A stretch of 64,000 nt of DNA from Streptomyces smaragdinus (GCF_009604385.1 NZ_WEGJ01000037.1:1-64000); one strand, 5' to 3'; positions 6,232 to 14,967 are shown, counted from the stretch's first letter. A program made the numbers and translations. The notes: generated from the sequence alone by a model not told the origin.

Positions 6232-8322
6232 ATGCCCCTCCCCCACCGCCGCTCGACCCCCGCGAACCCCCACCGCAGACGCGCCTCCCCCCTCGCCTGC
6301 GCCCTGGCGGTAGTAGCCGCCCTCGCCGCGACTCCCGCCAGTCCCGCGAGCCCCCAAGAGGACCCCGCCGCCTCCGTCCGGATCGACGTCAACGCCGCCG
6401 AAGGCCTCGGCACCGTCGCCCCCGAGGCCTTCGGCGTGAACCACGCCATCTGGGACTCCCACATGAACGACCCCGAGGTGAGCGGCCTCCTCGAGGACGC
6501 CGGCGTCGACGTGATGCGCTACCCCGGCGGTTCCTACGGCGACATCTACCACTGGCGCGACCACACCGCCCCCGGCGGCTACGTCGCCCCCGGCACCGGC
6601 TTCGACGAGTTCATGGGCGGCGTCCGCGCCGCCGGCGCCCAGCCGATGATCATCGCCAACTACGGCACCGGCTCCCCGCAGGAGGCCGCCGACTGGGTCC
6701 ATTACGCCAATGTCGAGCACGACTACGACGCGAAGCTCTGGGAGATCGGCAACGAGATCTACGGCAACGGGCACTACGCCGAGGGCTCCGGCTGGGAAGC
6801 GGACGACCACCCGGACAAGAGCCCGAACCAGTACGCCCGTGAGGTCCTCGCGTACTCCGAGGCGATGAAGGCCGTCGACCCGACCATCAAGATCGGCGCC
6901 GTCCTCACCACCCCCGGCGACTGGCCGGACGGCATCCCCGGCCCGGGCGACCCCGGGGACTGGAACCACACCGTGCTGGACGCCGTCGCCGACGCGATCG
7001 ACTTCGTCGTCGTGCACTCCTACCCGGGCGGTACGAACGCCGACGAGGCGCTGGACCGTACCGTCCGGCTGCCGGGGCAGCTGCGCGAGGTGCGGCGGCA
7101 GATCGACCGGTACGCCGGGGAGCGCTCCCCCGAGATCGGCATCGCCCTGACCGAGGTCAACTCCAACGTCCAGATGAACAGCCGCCCCACCGGCCTGTTC
7201 GCCGCCGACACCTATATGACGGCCCTGGAGAACGGCGTCTTCAACGTCGACTGGTGGAACACCCACAACGGCCCCGGCCAGATCAGCACGGTGGACGGCG
7301 AGACCGACTTCAACGACTTCGGCCTCCTCTCCAGCGCCGGCTGCACCGGCGACGTCTGCCAGCCGGCGCTCAACACCCCGTTCCACCCGTACTTCGGCCT
7401 GAAGTCCCTGACCACCCTGGCCCGCCCCGGCGACACGATGATCGCCTCGCGGTCCAGCAGCGACCAGGTCTCCGTCCACGCCGTGCACCGCGCCGACGGC
7501 AGGCTCAGCGTGATGCTGATCAACAAGGACCCGGACACCACCCACACCGCGGCCATCGACTACACCGGCTACTCCCCCACCGCCGCCGCCCCGACGGTCC
7601 ACCGCTACGGCCGCGGCGACACCGACGTCACCCAGGTCCCGGCGACCACCGGCGGTCCGCAGGAACTGCCCCCGTACTCGATCACCACCGTGACCGTGTC
7701 CCCGCGCAACGCCCCCGCGACCGTGACCGCCCCCAACGCCCCGCGCCTGACGGCGGCGGACAGCGGCACAGCCACGCTGAGCTGGTCGGCGCCGGAGCAC
7801 GGAACGGCCGTACGGTACGAGGTGTACGAGCAGCTCGGCACCAACGCCCAGCTGCTGGCGACCTCGACCTCGACCTCGCTGACCGTGCGCAACCTCCCCC
7901 CGGGCTCCGAGCACACGGTGAACGTCCTCGCGCGGGACGCGGACGGACGGCTGTCGCGGCCGTCGGAGCCGGTGACGTTCACGACGACGTCGCCGCGCGA
8001 AAGCACCTGCCTGGTCACGTACCACATCGACGCCGGCTGGGGCGCGGGCTTCGTCGCGACCGTCACCGTGTCGAACCTCGGGGACACGGGGATCGACGGC
8101 TGGACGCTGGACTTCGACTGGCCGACGACGGGCCAGCGCGTCGACAGCTACTGGAACGCGAACGTCGGCGGCTCCGGCACCCGGGTGCACGTGACATCCG
8201 ACTCGAGGCTGGCACCGAACGGCGGCAACACGGCGACGTTCGGTTTCGTCGGCGCCAACGACGGCGCGAACCCGGTCCCGCGCACGTACACCCTGAACGG
8301 CACGGTCTGCCGTACGGCCTGA
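6232..8322 (+). CDS. Secreted clan GH-A glycoside hydrolase with FnIII and CBM2
   Basis: This 696-residue exoenzyme has a basic signal peptide with hydrophobic core (LACALAVVAALAATPASPAS). The catalytic domain resembles alpha-L-arabinofuranosidase/clan GH-A enzymes: MRYPGGSYGD, then WEIGNE near residue 170 (candidate acid/base Glu) and ALTEVNSN near 305 (candidate nucleophile Glu). An FnIII module lies at about 500-585 and a CBM2 cellulose-binding module at about 590-696, starting CLVTYHIDAGWGAGF and ending in Cys. The ATG at 6232 has a GAGG ribosome site and gives a proper signal peptide; the earlier frame start does not. With the CebR box upstream it is probably a plant cell wall enzyme; the substrate is uncertain. 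Confidence 0.82.
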   Translation: MPLPHRRSTPANPHRRRASPLACALAVVAALAATPASPASPQEDPAASVRIDVNAAEGLGTVAPEAFGVNHAIWDSHMNDPEVSGLLEDAGVDVMRYPGGSYGDIYHWRDHTAPGGYVAPGTGFDEFMGGVRAAGAQPMIIANYGTGSPQEAADWVHYANVEHDYDAKLWEIGNEIYGNGHYAEGSGWEADDHPDKSPNQYAREVLAYSEAMKAVDPTIKIGAVLTTPGDWPDGIPGPGDPGDWNHTVLDAVADAIDFVVVHSYPGGTNADEALDRTVRLPGQLREVRRQIDRYAGERSPEIGIALTEVNSNVQMNSRPTGLFAADTYMTALENGVFNVDWWNTHNGPGQISTVDGETDFNDFGLLSSAGCTGDVCQPALNTPFHPYFGLKSLTTLARPGDTMIASRSSSDQVSVHAVHRADGRLSVMLINKDPDTTHTAAIDYTGYSPTAAAPTVHRYGRGDTDVTQVPATTGGPQELPPYSITTVTVSPRNAPATVTAPNAPRLTAADSGTATLSWSAPEHGTAVRYEVYEQLGTNAQLLATSTSTSLTVRNLPPGSEHTVNVLARDADGRLSRPSEPVTFTTTSPRESTCLVTYHIDAGWGAGFVATVTVSNLGDTGIDGWTLDFDWPTTGQRVDSYWNANVGGSGTRVHVTSDSRLAPNGGNTATFGFVGANDGANPVPRTYTLNGTVCRTA

Positions 8323-8327
8323 CCCCT

Positions 8328-8356
8328 CCCCCGTCCGCCGGTGTGGCGGACGGGGG
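8328..8356 (+). terminator. Rho-independent-type hairpin after the glycosidase
   Basis: CCCCCGTCCGCC (8328-8339) pairs perfectly with GGCGGACGGGGG (8345-8356) over a 5-base loop, starting 5 bases after the stop codon. There is no long T-run, as is usual in Streptomyces. Confidence 0.75.
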
Positions 8357-8423
8357 TCCTCCGTACGGGCCGTCCCGCGCGTGTCTGGGCGGGATCCGGG
8401 GCGGGCGGGGATTTGCTCAAGTC

Positions 8424-11402
8424 ATGAACAAGAGATTCTCCGCATATCGATCGGCCGCCGGGGTCGCCCTCATGACCGCGGTCACCCTCTTATCGGGAAG
8501 CCTCCCGCAGGCCCAGGCTGCCACCGACCCCACCGACGGCACCGCGGTGATCCGGGTGCACGTGGGTGGTGATCGCACCGGCGGCGGTGTGGATCCGCTG
8601 GCCGGGGCCGTGCTCGGGCTGAGTACCGAGGCGGGCGGTGAGGTGGGGCGTACCTGTACGTCGGACGCCGAGGGGCTGTGCGAGTTCATCCTGCCCACGG
8701 CGGAGACCGGCCGGAGCTATGTCGTACGCCAGGTCAGCGCGCCGGACGGCTGGGTCATGAACCCGGAGCTCCGCACCGGCCCGTCGGGCGCCGGCGGACA
8801 GGCGCGCGCGTACGAGTTCCCGACGCCGGTGGTCTGGCCGGGAAACCTGTACGAGTCGGGGTCGAACGACGCCAATGGCTTCATGCGCTTCGCCGAGCGG
8901 CTGAACGGCCCGCACACGGATTCGACCGGCGTGTGGCAGAACTCGCGGGCCAATCCGCCGCTGCCGGAGCTGTGCGGACTCCGGGTCGCGCTGATCATGG
9001 ACTGGTCGACGTCGGTCGGCGGCGACGCCCCCCAGCTCCGCAGCGCCGCGGACGCGCTGGTGGACGGCCTGCGGGGCACCCCGTCCAGCATGTCCGTCTT
9101 CCACTTCTCGACCACCTCGCCCCGGCCGGGCATCCCCAACCGCCCGCAGCTGACGCCGGTCTCCTCCGCGAACGGCGCGCAGGAGATCAAGGACTCGTAC
9201 CGGACCATCACCCCGGGCGGGTCGACGAACTGGGACGCCGCCTTCCGGGCCGCGGTCGCGGCGAACGGGGACTACGACCTCGCCGTCATGATCACCGACG
9301 GCAACCCGACCTCCCGGGGACCGACGGGGCAGGCCACCGGCAGGACCAACCGGTTCGCGGAGGTCGAGGACGGCATCTTCTCCGCGAACGCGCTGAAGGA
9401 GCAGGGCACCCGCGTCGTCGCGATGGGCGTGGGCAGCGGCGTCGAGGAGGCGTCCTCGGCGCTGAACCTGGCGGCGATCTCCGGACCCGTCCGCTTCACC
9501 GACGACGTCGGGACCGCGGACTACTTCCAGGACCACGACTACGGGGAGGCCGCTCAGCACCTCAGGGCGCTGGCTCTCCAGCACTGTCCGGGCACGATGC
9601 ACATCGTCAAGCAGATCGTGCCGCCGGGCGGAACGCTCACCGACGCCGTACCGGCCGGTCCCGGCTGGACCTTCACCGTGGACGGTACGGGTCTGCCGGA
9701 CGCGCTCGAGCGGACCACGTCCACCGACCGGACCGGCGCGGTCCAGTACGACCTGACCGGGTCCACGGCCGAGAATCTGGACCTCGACGTCACCGGCGAC
9801 CAGCACGAGGGCTACGAACGGCTCGACGTGGACGGCCGGCCCGCGCGCTGTACGGCCACCCCAATCACGGAGGAGGAGGTCGGCGAGGAGATCCCGCTGG
9901 ACGTCTCCCCCGGGACGACCGGCGAGGCGTTCCACGTCGCCGGGGTGCCTGCCGCGGGAACGACCACGTGCACGGTGTACAACCAGGCGCCGGAGGGCGT
10001 CACCGAGCTGACGGTCGACAAGCGGTGGAGCATCAACGGCACGACGTTCCCGCACGGCGGCCAGCCGGTGGGCCTGGACGCCGAGTTGCAGCTCACCGAT
10101 CCGGCCGGTGACCTCATGCCGGAGGCCGAGTGGGGCGAGACGTACGGCGAGTACACGGCCGGTGACCAGGTCGCCGTCGGCGAGGACACCGAAGTCGACC
10201 TGCCGCGCTGCCGCCCCGAGCGGGGCGCGACGATCACCGGCGTCGACGGCGAGGCGGTACCGCTGCAGCCGGGCCACAAGGTGACGCTCTCCGCGGTCCA
10301 CGCCAACAACAGGTTCACCATCACCAACTATCTGACCTGCGACGCCGGCCTGACCCTGCGCAAGGAGGTGCACGGCGGCCCCGCCGACCCGGCGGACTGG
10401 CTGCTGACGGCCACCGCGCGCGAGGAGGGACCGCTGCCGGGACCGTCCGGCAACGGCACCGCGACCGCGGACGTCACCCCCGAGGTCTCGTACGTACTCG
10501 GCGAGAGCGGCGGCGATCCGCGGTACGCCCCGGCCGACAGCCGCACCATGGAGGGCGGCGAGCCGCTCGAGCCCGGCACGACCGCCTCGTGGACCTGCGA
10601 ACTCGACGGCGACGCGAGCACGGGCGGCTGGACCGACGGCGTCGAGGGCGTCGTGTCCGTACCCCTGGGGCATGACGCCACCTGCACGCTCGACAACACG
10701 GTGGCGACCGTACGGGTGGCCAAACGGGTCACCGGCGGGGACGCCGTACCGAGTGACTTCACGCTCATCTTCACTCCCGTCGGCGACAACCTTCCCGAGG
10801 GCCTCGAGCCGGTCGTCGTGCCCGGCAGCGCCGAGCCGGTCCCGATGCTCCTGCGTCCGGGAATCCCGTACCGGGTCAGCGAACTGGGCGTACCCAACTA
10901 CCGGCCCTCGCTGCTGACCTGCGAGCCGTCCCACGTACAGACCGCGGGTCTGGAGCTCACCGCGACCCCGGCCGACATCGAGGCCGTGAACGTGACCTGC
11001 ACCCTGGACAACGGGATCTCCGAGGACCCCGTCTCCGACGGGGTGATCGAGCTGCGGAAGCGGGACTCCGCCGACGGCAGCCCGCTCGCGGGTGCGGTGT
11101 TCCGCCTGTGGCTGGAGACCAACGGTGTCGAGGGCCTGCAGACCGACGGCGACAACCCGGACACCCCCCACGACACCGGCTGCTCGACGGACACCACCGG
11201 CGTCTGCCGCTGGGAGAACCTGCCGGTCGGCTTCTTCTATCTGCAGGAGACCGCCGTACCCGAGGGGTACGTGCTGCCGGAGGGCCGGGTCCTCGGCCCG
11301 TTCCGGATCCAGACGGGGTCCGCGCCGATCGAGGTGGGGGCGGACAACGAGCGCGACACCTGCGAGAAGGGGGACAAGCGCCCCGAGTGCAAGACCCGCT
11401 GA
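8424..11402 (+). CDS. Large secreted VWA/SpaA-like surface protein without sorting signal
   Basis: This 992-residue protein has a signal peptide (MNKRFSAYRSAAGVALMTAVTLL...AQA). A CnaB/SpaA-like domain lies at about 35-125. A VWA domain starts near 185, with MIDAS residues DWSTS, GGSTNWD and ITDGNP. Several prealbumin-like repeats with paired Cys follow, and a C-terminal SpaA domain (VIELRKRDSADGSPLAGAVFRL...ETAVPEGYVLPEG) completes it. This architecture is typical of pilus tip adhesins and ECM-binding surface proteins. It ends in EKGDKRPECKTR without an LPxTG motif or membrane anchor, so it should be released or held by another means. No sortase gene is nearby. Confidence 0.82.
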   Translation: MNKRFSAYRSAAGVALMTAVTLLSGSLPQAQAATDPTDGTAVIRVHVGGDRTGGGVDPLAGAVLGLSTEAGGEVGRTCTSDAEGLCEFILPTAETGRSYVVRQVSAPDGWVMNPELRTGPSGAGGQARAYEFPTPVVWPGNLYESGSNDANGFMRFAERLNGPHTDSTGVWQNSRANPPLPELCGLRVALIMDWSTSVGGDAPQLRSAADALVDGLRGTPSSMSVFHFSTTSPRPGIPNRPQLTPVSSANGAQEIKDSYRTITPGGSTNWDAAFRAAVAANGDYDLAVMITDGNPTSRGPTGQATGRTNRFAEVEDGIFSANALKEQGTRVVAMGVGSGVEEASSALNLAAISGPVRFTDDVGTADYFQDHDYGEAAQHLRALALQHCPGTMHIVKQIVPPGGTLTDAVPAGPGWTFTVDGTGLPDALERTTSTDRTGAVQYDLTGSTAENLDLDVTGDQHEGYERLDVDGRPARCTATPITEEEVGEEIPLDVSPGTTGEAFHVAGVPAAGTTTCTVYNQAPEGVTELTVDKRWSINGTTFPHGGQPVGLDAELQLTDPAGDLMPEAEWGETYGEYTAGDQVAVGEDTEVDLPRCRPERGATITGVDGEAVPLQPGHKVTLSAVHANNRFTITNYLTCDAGLTLRKEVHGGPADPADWLLTATAREEGPLPGPSGNGTATADVTPEVSYVLGESGGDPRYAPADSRTMEGGEPLEPGTTASWTCELDGDASTGGWTDGVEGVVSVPLGHDATCTLDNTVATVRVAKRVTGGDAVPSDFTLIFTPVGDNLPEGLEPVVVPGSAEPVPMLLRPGIPYRVSELGVPNYRPSLLTCEPSHVQTAGLELTATPADIEAVNVTCTLDNGISEDPVSDGVIELRKRDSADGSPLAGAVFRLWLETNGVEGLQTDGDNPDTPHDTGCSTDTTGVCRWENLPVGFFYLQETAVPEGYVLPEGRVLGPFRIQTGSAPIEVGADNERDTCEKGDKRPECKTR

Positions 11403-11410
11403 ACGAACCG

Positions 11411-11444
11411 GCGCCGCCTCCTCCGGGACCGGAGGGGGCGGCGC
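11411..11444. terminator. Bidirectional hairpin between convergent genes
   Basis: A 16-bp arm beginning GCGCCGCC (11411-11426) pairs, with one mismatch, with the arm ending GGCGGCGC (11429-11444). It lies between the stop codons of the convergent genes ending at 11402 and 11467, so it can serve both. Confidence 0.8.
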
Positions 11445-11466
11445 TGGGGTCAGTCGGCCCGGTGGA

Positions 11467-11829
11467 TCACAGGGCGCAGAGGTACTTCGGGTTGTACAGG
11501 GCGTTCCAGGTGCTCGGGCCGACGACGTAGTCCACGCCGCCCGCCGTGCCGTTGCAGCTCTGGACGTAGGCGACGGCGAGCTTGGTCTTCGGTCCGTAGC
11601 TGCCGTCCTCGGTCAGCCAGACCGGGTAGGCGCTGAACGAGTTGATGAGGCACTGCATCTGCTTGACCGCATTCCCGGTGGCGCCCGGGCGCAGCGTCGG
11701 ACGGTACGAATCCGAGACGTACGTGCACCGGCCCTTGGCCTGTGCGGTCGGAGCGATCGCGACGGCCCCGCCGGCCAGCAGCGCCGCAGAAACTGTCGTG
11801 ACGGCGACCCGCTTCAGGACATTCTTCAT
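11467..11829 (-). CDS. Secreted peptidoglycan-binding domain protein
   Basis: This 120-residue protein has a signal peptide (MKNVLKRVAVTTVSAALLAGGAVAIAPTAQA) followed by a PG_binding_1 domain: LRPGATGNAVKQMQCLINS, WLTEDGSYGPKTKLAVAYVQS and a VVGPSTWNALY ending. Four Cys may form two disulphides. Such small single-domain proteins are secreted and bind the cell wall. The ATG at 11829 is chosen because it starts the signal peptide and has a GGGGGA ribosome site; the frame extends further upstream without sense. Confidence 0.85.
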   Translation of the reverse strand: MKNVLKRVAVTTVSAALLAGGAVAIAPTAQAKGRCTYVSDSYRPTLRPGATGNAVKQMQCLINSFSAYPVWLTEDGSYGPKTKLAVAYVQSCNGTAGGVDYVVGPSTWNALYNPKYLCAL

Positions 11830-11985
11830 TCGCCGATTCCCCCTTCGATCAATCTGACGGATGATACTGGTGGGACGGGAGTAATTCCCGCGCCGCCAGC
11901 AACATCGCAAATCATGCCGGGGCCTCGCAGGCGGTGTCTTGAATGAAACGACTGGCCATTCGAGGCATTCGCTAGGATCGTTCTC

Positions 11986-12714
11986 ATGCCATCTGGGGGA
12001 GAAGTGTTTTGGCAGGTCGAACGGGGTGACCGCCGTCTTCGATTCGCCAAGAACTCAAAGCTTGCGATCTTTGTCGACAGCCGTGAATCGTTGATTCCGA
12101 AACGACGTCGCGAACCTGCATGGAAACTGGTCATCGGCCTGGAAAACTCGGAAGCAGTGATGACGGAAGCACGGAATGTGACGGTCCGCGCGGCCGGCTT
12201 CCTGGTCCCGCCGGAGTTTCCCGGCCTCAGTTCCATGACCGGCGGCTATCTATGCGCGTATCTGGACGCCTGGAAGGTTTCCCTCCGAATGGAGCGAAGA
12301 ATTCGACCGCTCGACAGAAGCACCTGTGACAGCCTTGTGACGAAATTGGGAATAGCCCGGGGTAAGCTGGATCTGAAATCCGGCAGGAAAGCGCTTAATT
12401 CACTGGTCGGCCCCGAAGACCCCGCGATGGACCCCCGCCTGCGCCACGTCCTGGACAACATCCTGTCCACCGGACGCCTCCAGGACCTGGCCACGGAGGC
12501 GGGCCTCTCCCCCCAGCGGATCCGCGCCCTGATCTCCACCACCCTCGGCGTCCCCCCGGTCCGCCTGCGCCACTGGGCCCGCCTCACCCGGGCGATCGAG
12601 GTCCTCGACCAGGGCCTCACGGCAGCAGCCCTCCACGGCGGCTTCGCCGACCAGCCCCACTTCACCCGCATCGCCCGCCGCCTGCTGGGGTCCCCGCCGG
12701 GAGCCGTGTTCTGA
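11986..12714 (+). CDS. AraC-family transcriptional regulator
   Basis: This 242-residue protein has an AraC/XylS helix-turn-helix pair at the C-terminus (about 150-240): LQDLATEAGLSPQRIRALISTTLGVPPVRLRHWARLTRAIEVL...GFADQPHFTRIARRLLGSPPG. The N-terminal half is a cupin-like region with weak similarity only. The first 400 bases are distinctly lower in GC than the C-terminal coding half, which suggests acquired or mosaic DNA. The target is unknown. Its 3' end overlaps the extended antitoxin frame on the other strand. Confidence 0.78.
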   Translation: MPSGGEVFWQVERGDRRLRFAKNSKLAIFVDSRESLIPKRRREPAWKLVIGLENSEAVMTEARNVTVRAAGFLVPPEFPGLSSMTGGYLCAYLDAWKVSLRMERRIRPLDRSTCDSLVTKLGIARGKLDLKSGRKALNSLVGPEDPAMDPRLRHVLDNILSTGRLQDLATEAGLSPQRIRALISTTLGVPPVRLRHWARLTRAIEVLDQGLTAAALHGGFADQPHFTRIARRLLGSPPGAVF

Positions 12715-13047
12715 AGCGGGCACGCACGCGCCCGGACGACGCGTTCCCGCCGTCCGGGCGCCGTCGGCGGCCGGGCGAGCCAGTTCGGCGAGGGCCTCGG
12801 CGCGGTCGCTTGCGAGCACTCGTCGGCCCACCCGGTCACGCTCGACGGTCCGGCGCAGCCGTTCCGCCATGGCTGGCGAGCGCAGGAGGTAGTCGGTCTC
12901 CTCCAGTGCCTGGTACTCGGCAAGCGGGATGATCACCATGGGCTCGTCACCGGCTCTGGTGATCACCAGCTCCTCGGCGTCGTTCTCAACGGCGTCGAGG
13001 GCGTCGGCGATACCAGCGCGCAGTTCGGCGATACTCATCGCTCTCAT
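12400..13047 (-). CDS. Phd/YefM-type antitoxin with run-on C-terminus
   Basis: The first ~70 residues are a clear Phd/YefM antitoxin: MSIAELRAGIADALDAVE, EELVITRAGDEPMVIIPLAEYQALEET, YLLRSPAMAERLRRT. Normal members end after about 85-100 residues, but here the frame continues through low-complexity Arg/Gly-rich sequence into the opposite strand of the AraC gene, 315 bases of overlap. I infer that the original stop has been lost. Two starts are possible: ATG 13047 overlaps the DUF397 stop (ATGA), and ATG 13038 has the better family match and a GAGAG site. No toxin gene lies beside it, so it is an orphan. Confidence 0.7.
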   Translation of the reverse strand: MRAMSIAELRAGIADALDAVENDAEELVITRAGDEPMVIIPLAEYQALEETDYLLRSPAMAERLRRTVERDRVGRRVLASDRAEALAELARPAADGARTAGTRRPGACVPASEHGSRRGPQQAAGDAGEVGLVGEAAVEGCCREALVEDLDRPGEAGPVAQADRGDAEGGGDQGADPLGGEARLRGQVLEASGGQDVVQDVAQAGVHRGVFGADQ

Positions 13048-13277
13048 GGCGCACCGGGATGACGTACATCGCCGAACTCACCTGACGCAGCGGCAGCGAC
13101 GAACATTCGCAAGGACTCACGGGGGAACAGCAGGGCAGGCCCAGAAGGGTTCTTGCTGTCTCGTACCGCCCCCCGGTCCGCATCGACAACCGCCAGCTCG
13201 ACGCACTGGGCGCCGGTGTCCGAGTAGCTGCTCTTCACCCACGTGACCATCAGAGTGGACGCGTTCTCAACGCTCAT
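13044..13277 (-). CDS. DUF397 small protein (second copy)
   Basis: This 77-residue DUF397 protein has WVKSSYSDTGAQCVELAVVD, VRDSKNPSGPALLFPRESLRMFV and a final GEF. Its ATG at 13277 overlaps the stop of the upstream DUF5753 gene by four bases (ATGA), so the two should be translationally coupled. Its own stop overlaps a potential antitoxin start in the same way. By family it is the small partner of the DUF5753 regulator. The frame extends upstream, but only this start gives the family N-terminus. Confidence 0.88.
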   Translation of the reverse strand: MSVENASTLMVTWVKSSYSDTGAQCVELAVVDADRGAVRDSKNPSGPALLFPRESLRMFVAAAASGEFGDVRHPGAP

Positions 13278-14137
13278 GAACTCTCCCTTATCCCTGTGAT
13301 CAGCTTTGCCGACGCCTCGGTATCGAGCGCGCAGGTAGTGAGTCGCTGCCATGCGTCCCGATGAGCGGAGACCTGCTCACGGTCCTCGATGTACAGGGCA
13401 GACGTCAGCCCCTCGGTGTGTACGACATCAAGGTCGGCGTGCGCTCCGAAACCCAGCACGGTAAAGCTGCCCAACTGGCCCACGTGCACGGCGGCGTTGG
13501 AAGGCAGTACCTGAACGTCGACGTTCGGACGCTTCCCCATGGCGAGCAGGCGCGCCAGCTGATCGCGCATCAACCCCTCGACCGTCGACGACGACCTAAG
13601 AGCACCCTCGGCGATGATCGCCCTCAGCTTCAGCGGGTTGTCGCGGGTGAGAACTGCCTGACGGGCGAGGCGCACTTCGACGAGAGCGTCCACGCGGGCC
13701 TCGAGGGCCTCGGACAGCGCTGTCGCGTGGATGATCTCCCGTGCGTACTCGGCCGTGTGCAGCAGGCCGGGAATCGCCCCGACGTTCCAAGCCGAGACGG
13801 ATTCTGCCTCAGCCTCCAGGCTGATCAGGTCCTCGTGGACGGGAGTGAGGACGCCGCGGTACGAATGCCACCATCCGCGCTGCGCACCCTCGCGGGTGAG
13901 AGTCAGTAACGCCGCGCGCAGCTCATCAGGGACTTCGCGGCCGGCCTCGACGTACAGGTCGAGGAGGGTATCGACATCCGCCGCCTTGGCGGCGCTCCGC
14001 GCTGTCTCGATGCGAGAGAGCTTCGAGGCCACGAACTCGCCGCCGCTCTTCTCCGCCACGTCGTCGAGCGTGAGATCACCCCGTAGCGCACGCAGCTTGG
14101 CGCCGAGGCGTCGCCTCCGCACGGTGGGTGCGCTCAC
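13274..14137 (-). CDS. WhiJ-like regulator: helix-turn-helix plus DUF5753 (second copy)
   Basis: This 287-residue protein has an N-terminal Xre HTH at about 8-60 (RRLGAKLRALRGDLTLDDVAEKSGGEFVASKLSRIE). DUF5753 spans about 100-280: GAIPGLLHTAEYAREII, RQAVLTRDNPLKLRAIIAEGALR, VDVQVLPSNAAVHVG. It is coupled to DUF397 by ATGA overlap and is divergent from an HATPase gene, matching the first set at 1.6-3.3 kb. It probably represses its own divergent promoter region (14138-14380), which is relatively AT-rich. Confidence 0.9.
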   Translation of the reverse strand: MSAPTVRRRRLGAKLRALRGDLTLDDVAEKSGGEFVASKLSRIETARSAAKAADVDTLLDLYVEAGREVPDELRAALLTLTREGAQRGWWHSYRGVLTPVHEDLISLEAEAESVSAWNVGAIPGLLHTAEYAREIIHATALSEALEARVDALVEVRLARQAVLTRDNPLKLRAIIAEGALRSSSTVEGLMRDQLARLLAMGKRPNVDVQVLPSNAAVHVGQLGSFTVLGFGAHADLDVVHTEGLTSALYIEDREQVSAHRDAWQRLTTCALDTEASAKLITGIRESS

Positions 14138-14380
14138 GTCCGATCCCTTCCGACACTCGGCTGCCCCTCAGTCTGCCGTGATCGTCCGTTGTCTGTCACC
14201 CACGTTGCCGATGTGGCTGTGCACCCTCTCAAGTCGGCGTGCAATTTTCTACGTATCCTTGAAGTCGCTTGCACAGCGTGGTGATTGAGCGACACTCTGT
14301 AAAGGCAAGAACAGCGCGCATACCGGCTGCTGCTACGCAGGTCGGTAAGCGTGTCGACGGTTGCCCAAGAGGGGGCACGC

Positions 14381-14809
14381 ATGACCGAAGTGAGACCAGA
14401 GCCATCCACCGAACACCCATCGGCGCCGCCGCCCGTACTGCTACTCCCGAGCGAGCCTCGGTCCGTGCGAACCGCCCGTCGGTACGTGCGTGAGGTCATG
14501 GACTACCGCATACCGACCGCGGCGCCCGCACGAGTCGATGACGTACTGCTGATCACCTCAGAGCTGGTCACCAATGCCGTCCGGTACGGCGGCGAACCCG
14601 GCGACAGTCTTACGGTTGCCTTGGTCCCGCTGACGGGAACGGTGCGCGTCGAGGTTCACGACACCGTGCGGCGCCGCCCTCGCCTCCGACCGGAATCCGC
14701 AGAACGCCAACGTGGGCGGGGTCTGTGGATCGTCGAGACACTGGCAAACCAGTGGGGCATGGACGACCGCCCACTGGGCAAGCTCGTGTGGGCGGTGGTC
14801 ACTGTGTGA
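14381..14809 (+). CDS. RsbW-like ATP-binding regulator (second copy)
   Basis: This 142-residue GHKL ATPase has the N-box LLITSELVTNAVRYGG at about residues 58-73 and the G-box RGRGLWIVETLANQWG at about 108-123. Proteins of this size act in Streptomyces as anti-sigma or anti-anti-sigma kinases, and one often sits beside DUF5753/DUF397 pairs. The ATG at 14381 follows an AGAGGGGG ribosome site. It ends in the middle of the flank of the integration scar. Confidence 0.87.
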   Translation: MTEVRPEPSTEHPSAPPPVLLLPSEPRSVRTARRYVREVMDYRIPTAAPARVDDVLLITSELVTNAVRYGGEPGDSLTVALVPLTGTVRVEVHDTVRRRPRLRPESAERQRGRGLWIVETLANQWGMDDRPLGKLVWAVVTV

Positions 14810-14861
14810 TGGAGCTGCGAGTAGGACCCTCCCGATCACCAGGCCTGGGAGAAACCGCAAC

Positions 14862-14932
14862 TCAGGGCCACACCAAGCAGTACAACTGATGCCCCGCCTC
14901 ATGCAGCTTCTGCGCGAAGCCCTGCCACTCGT
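14862..14932. repeat. Left 71-bp direct repeat (displaced gene 3' end; att-like)
   Basis: This segment matches 16097-16167 at about 87% identity, with 22 consecutive identical bases in the middle. On the minus strand it encodes the same C-terminal peptide, LHEAGHQLYCLVWP, followed by TGA at the same place. It is therefore a second copy of the 3' end of the gene at 16097-16534, stranded without the rest of the gene. An integrase frame lies between the copies, so I read the pair as attL/attR of an element that integrated at the gene's 3' end. Confidence 0.78.
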
Positions 14933-14967
14933 CGCAGGGCGCCGACCTGGGGACACGTGACAATCCG

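Noticed and set aside
6103..8190. 695-codon minus-strand frame opposite the glycosidase
   Set aside because: Val/Gly/Arg-rich shadow of a strongly biased plus-strand gene with signal peptide and domains; no motif of its own.
8490..11171. 893-codon minus-strand frame opposite the VWA/SpaA protein
   Set aside because: Antisense shadow created by high third-position GC; no recognisable domain.
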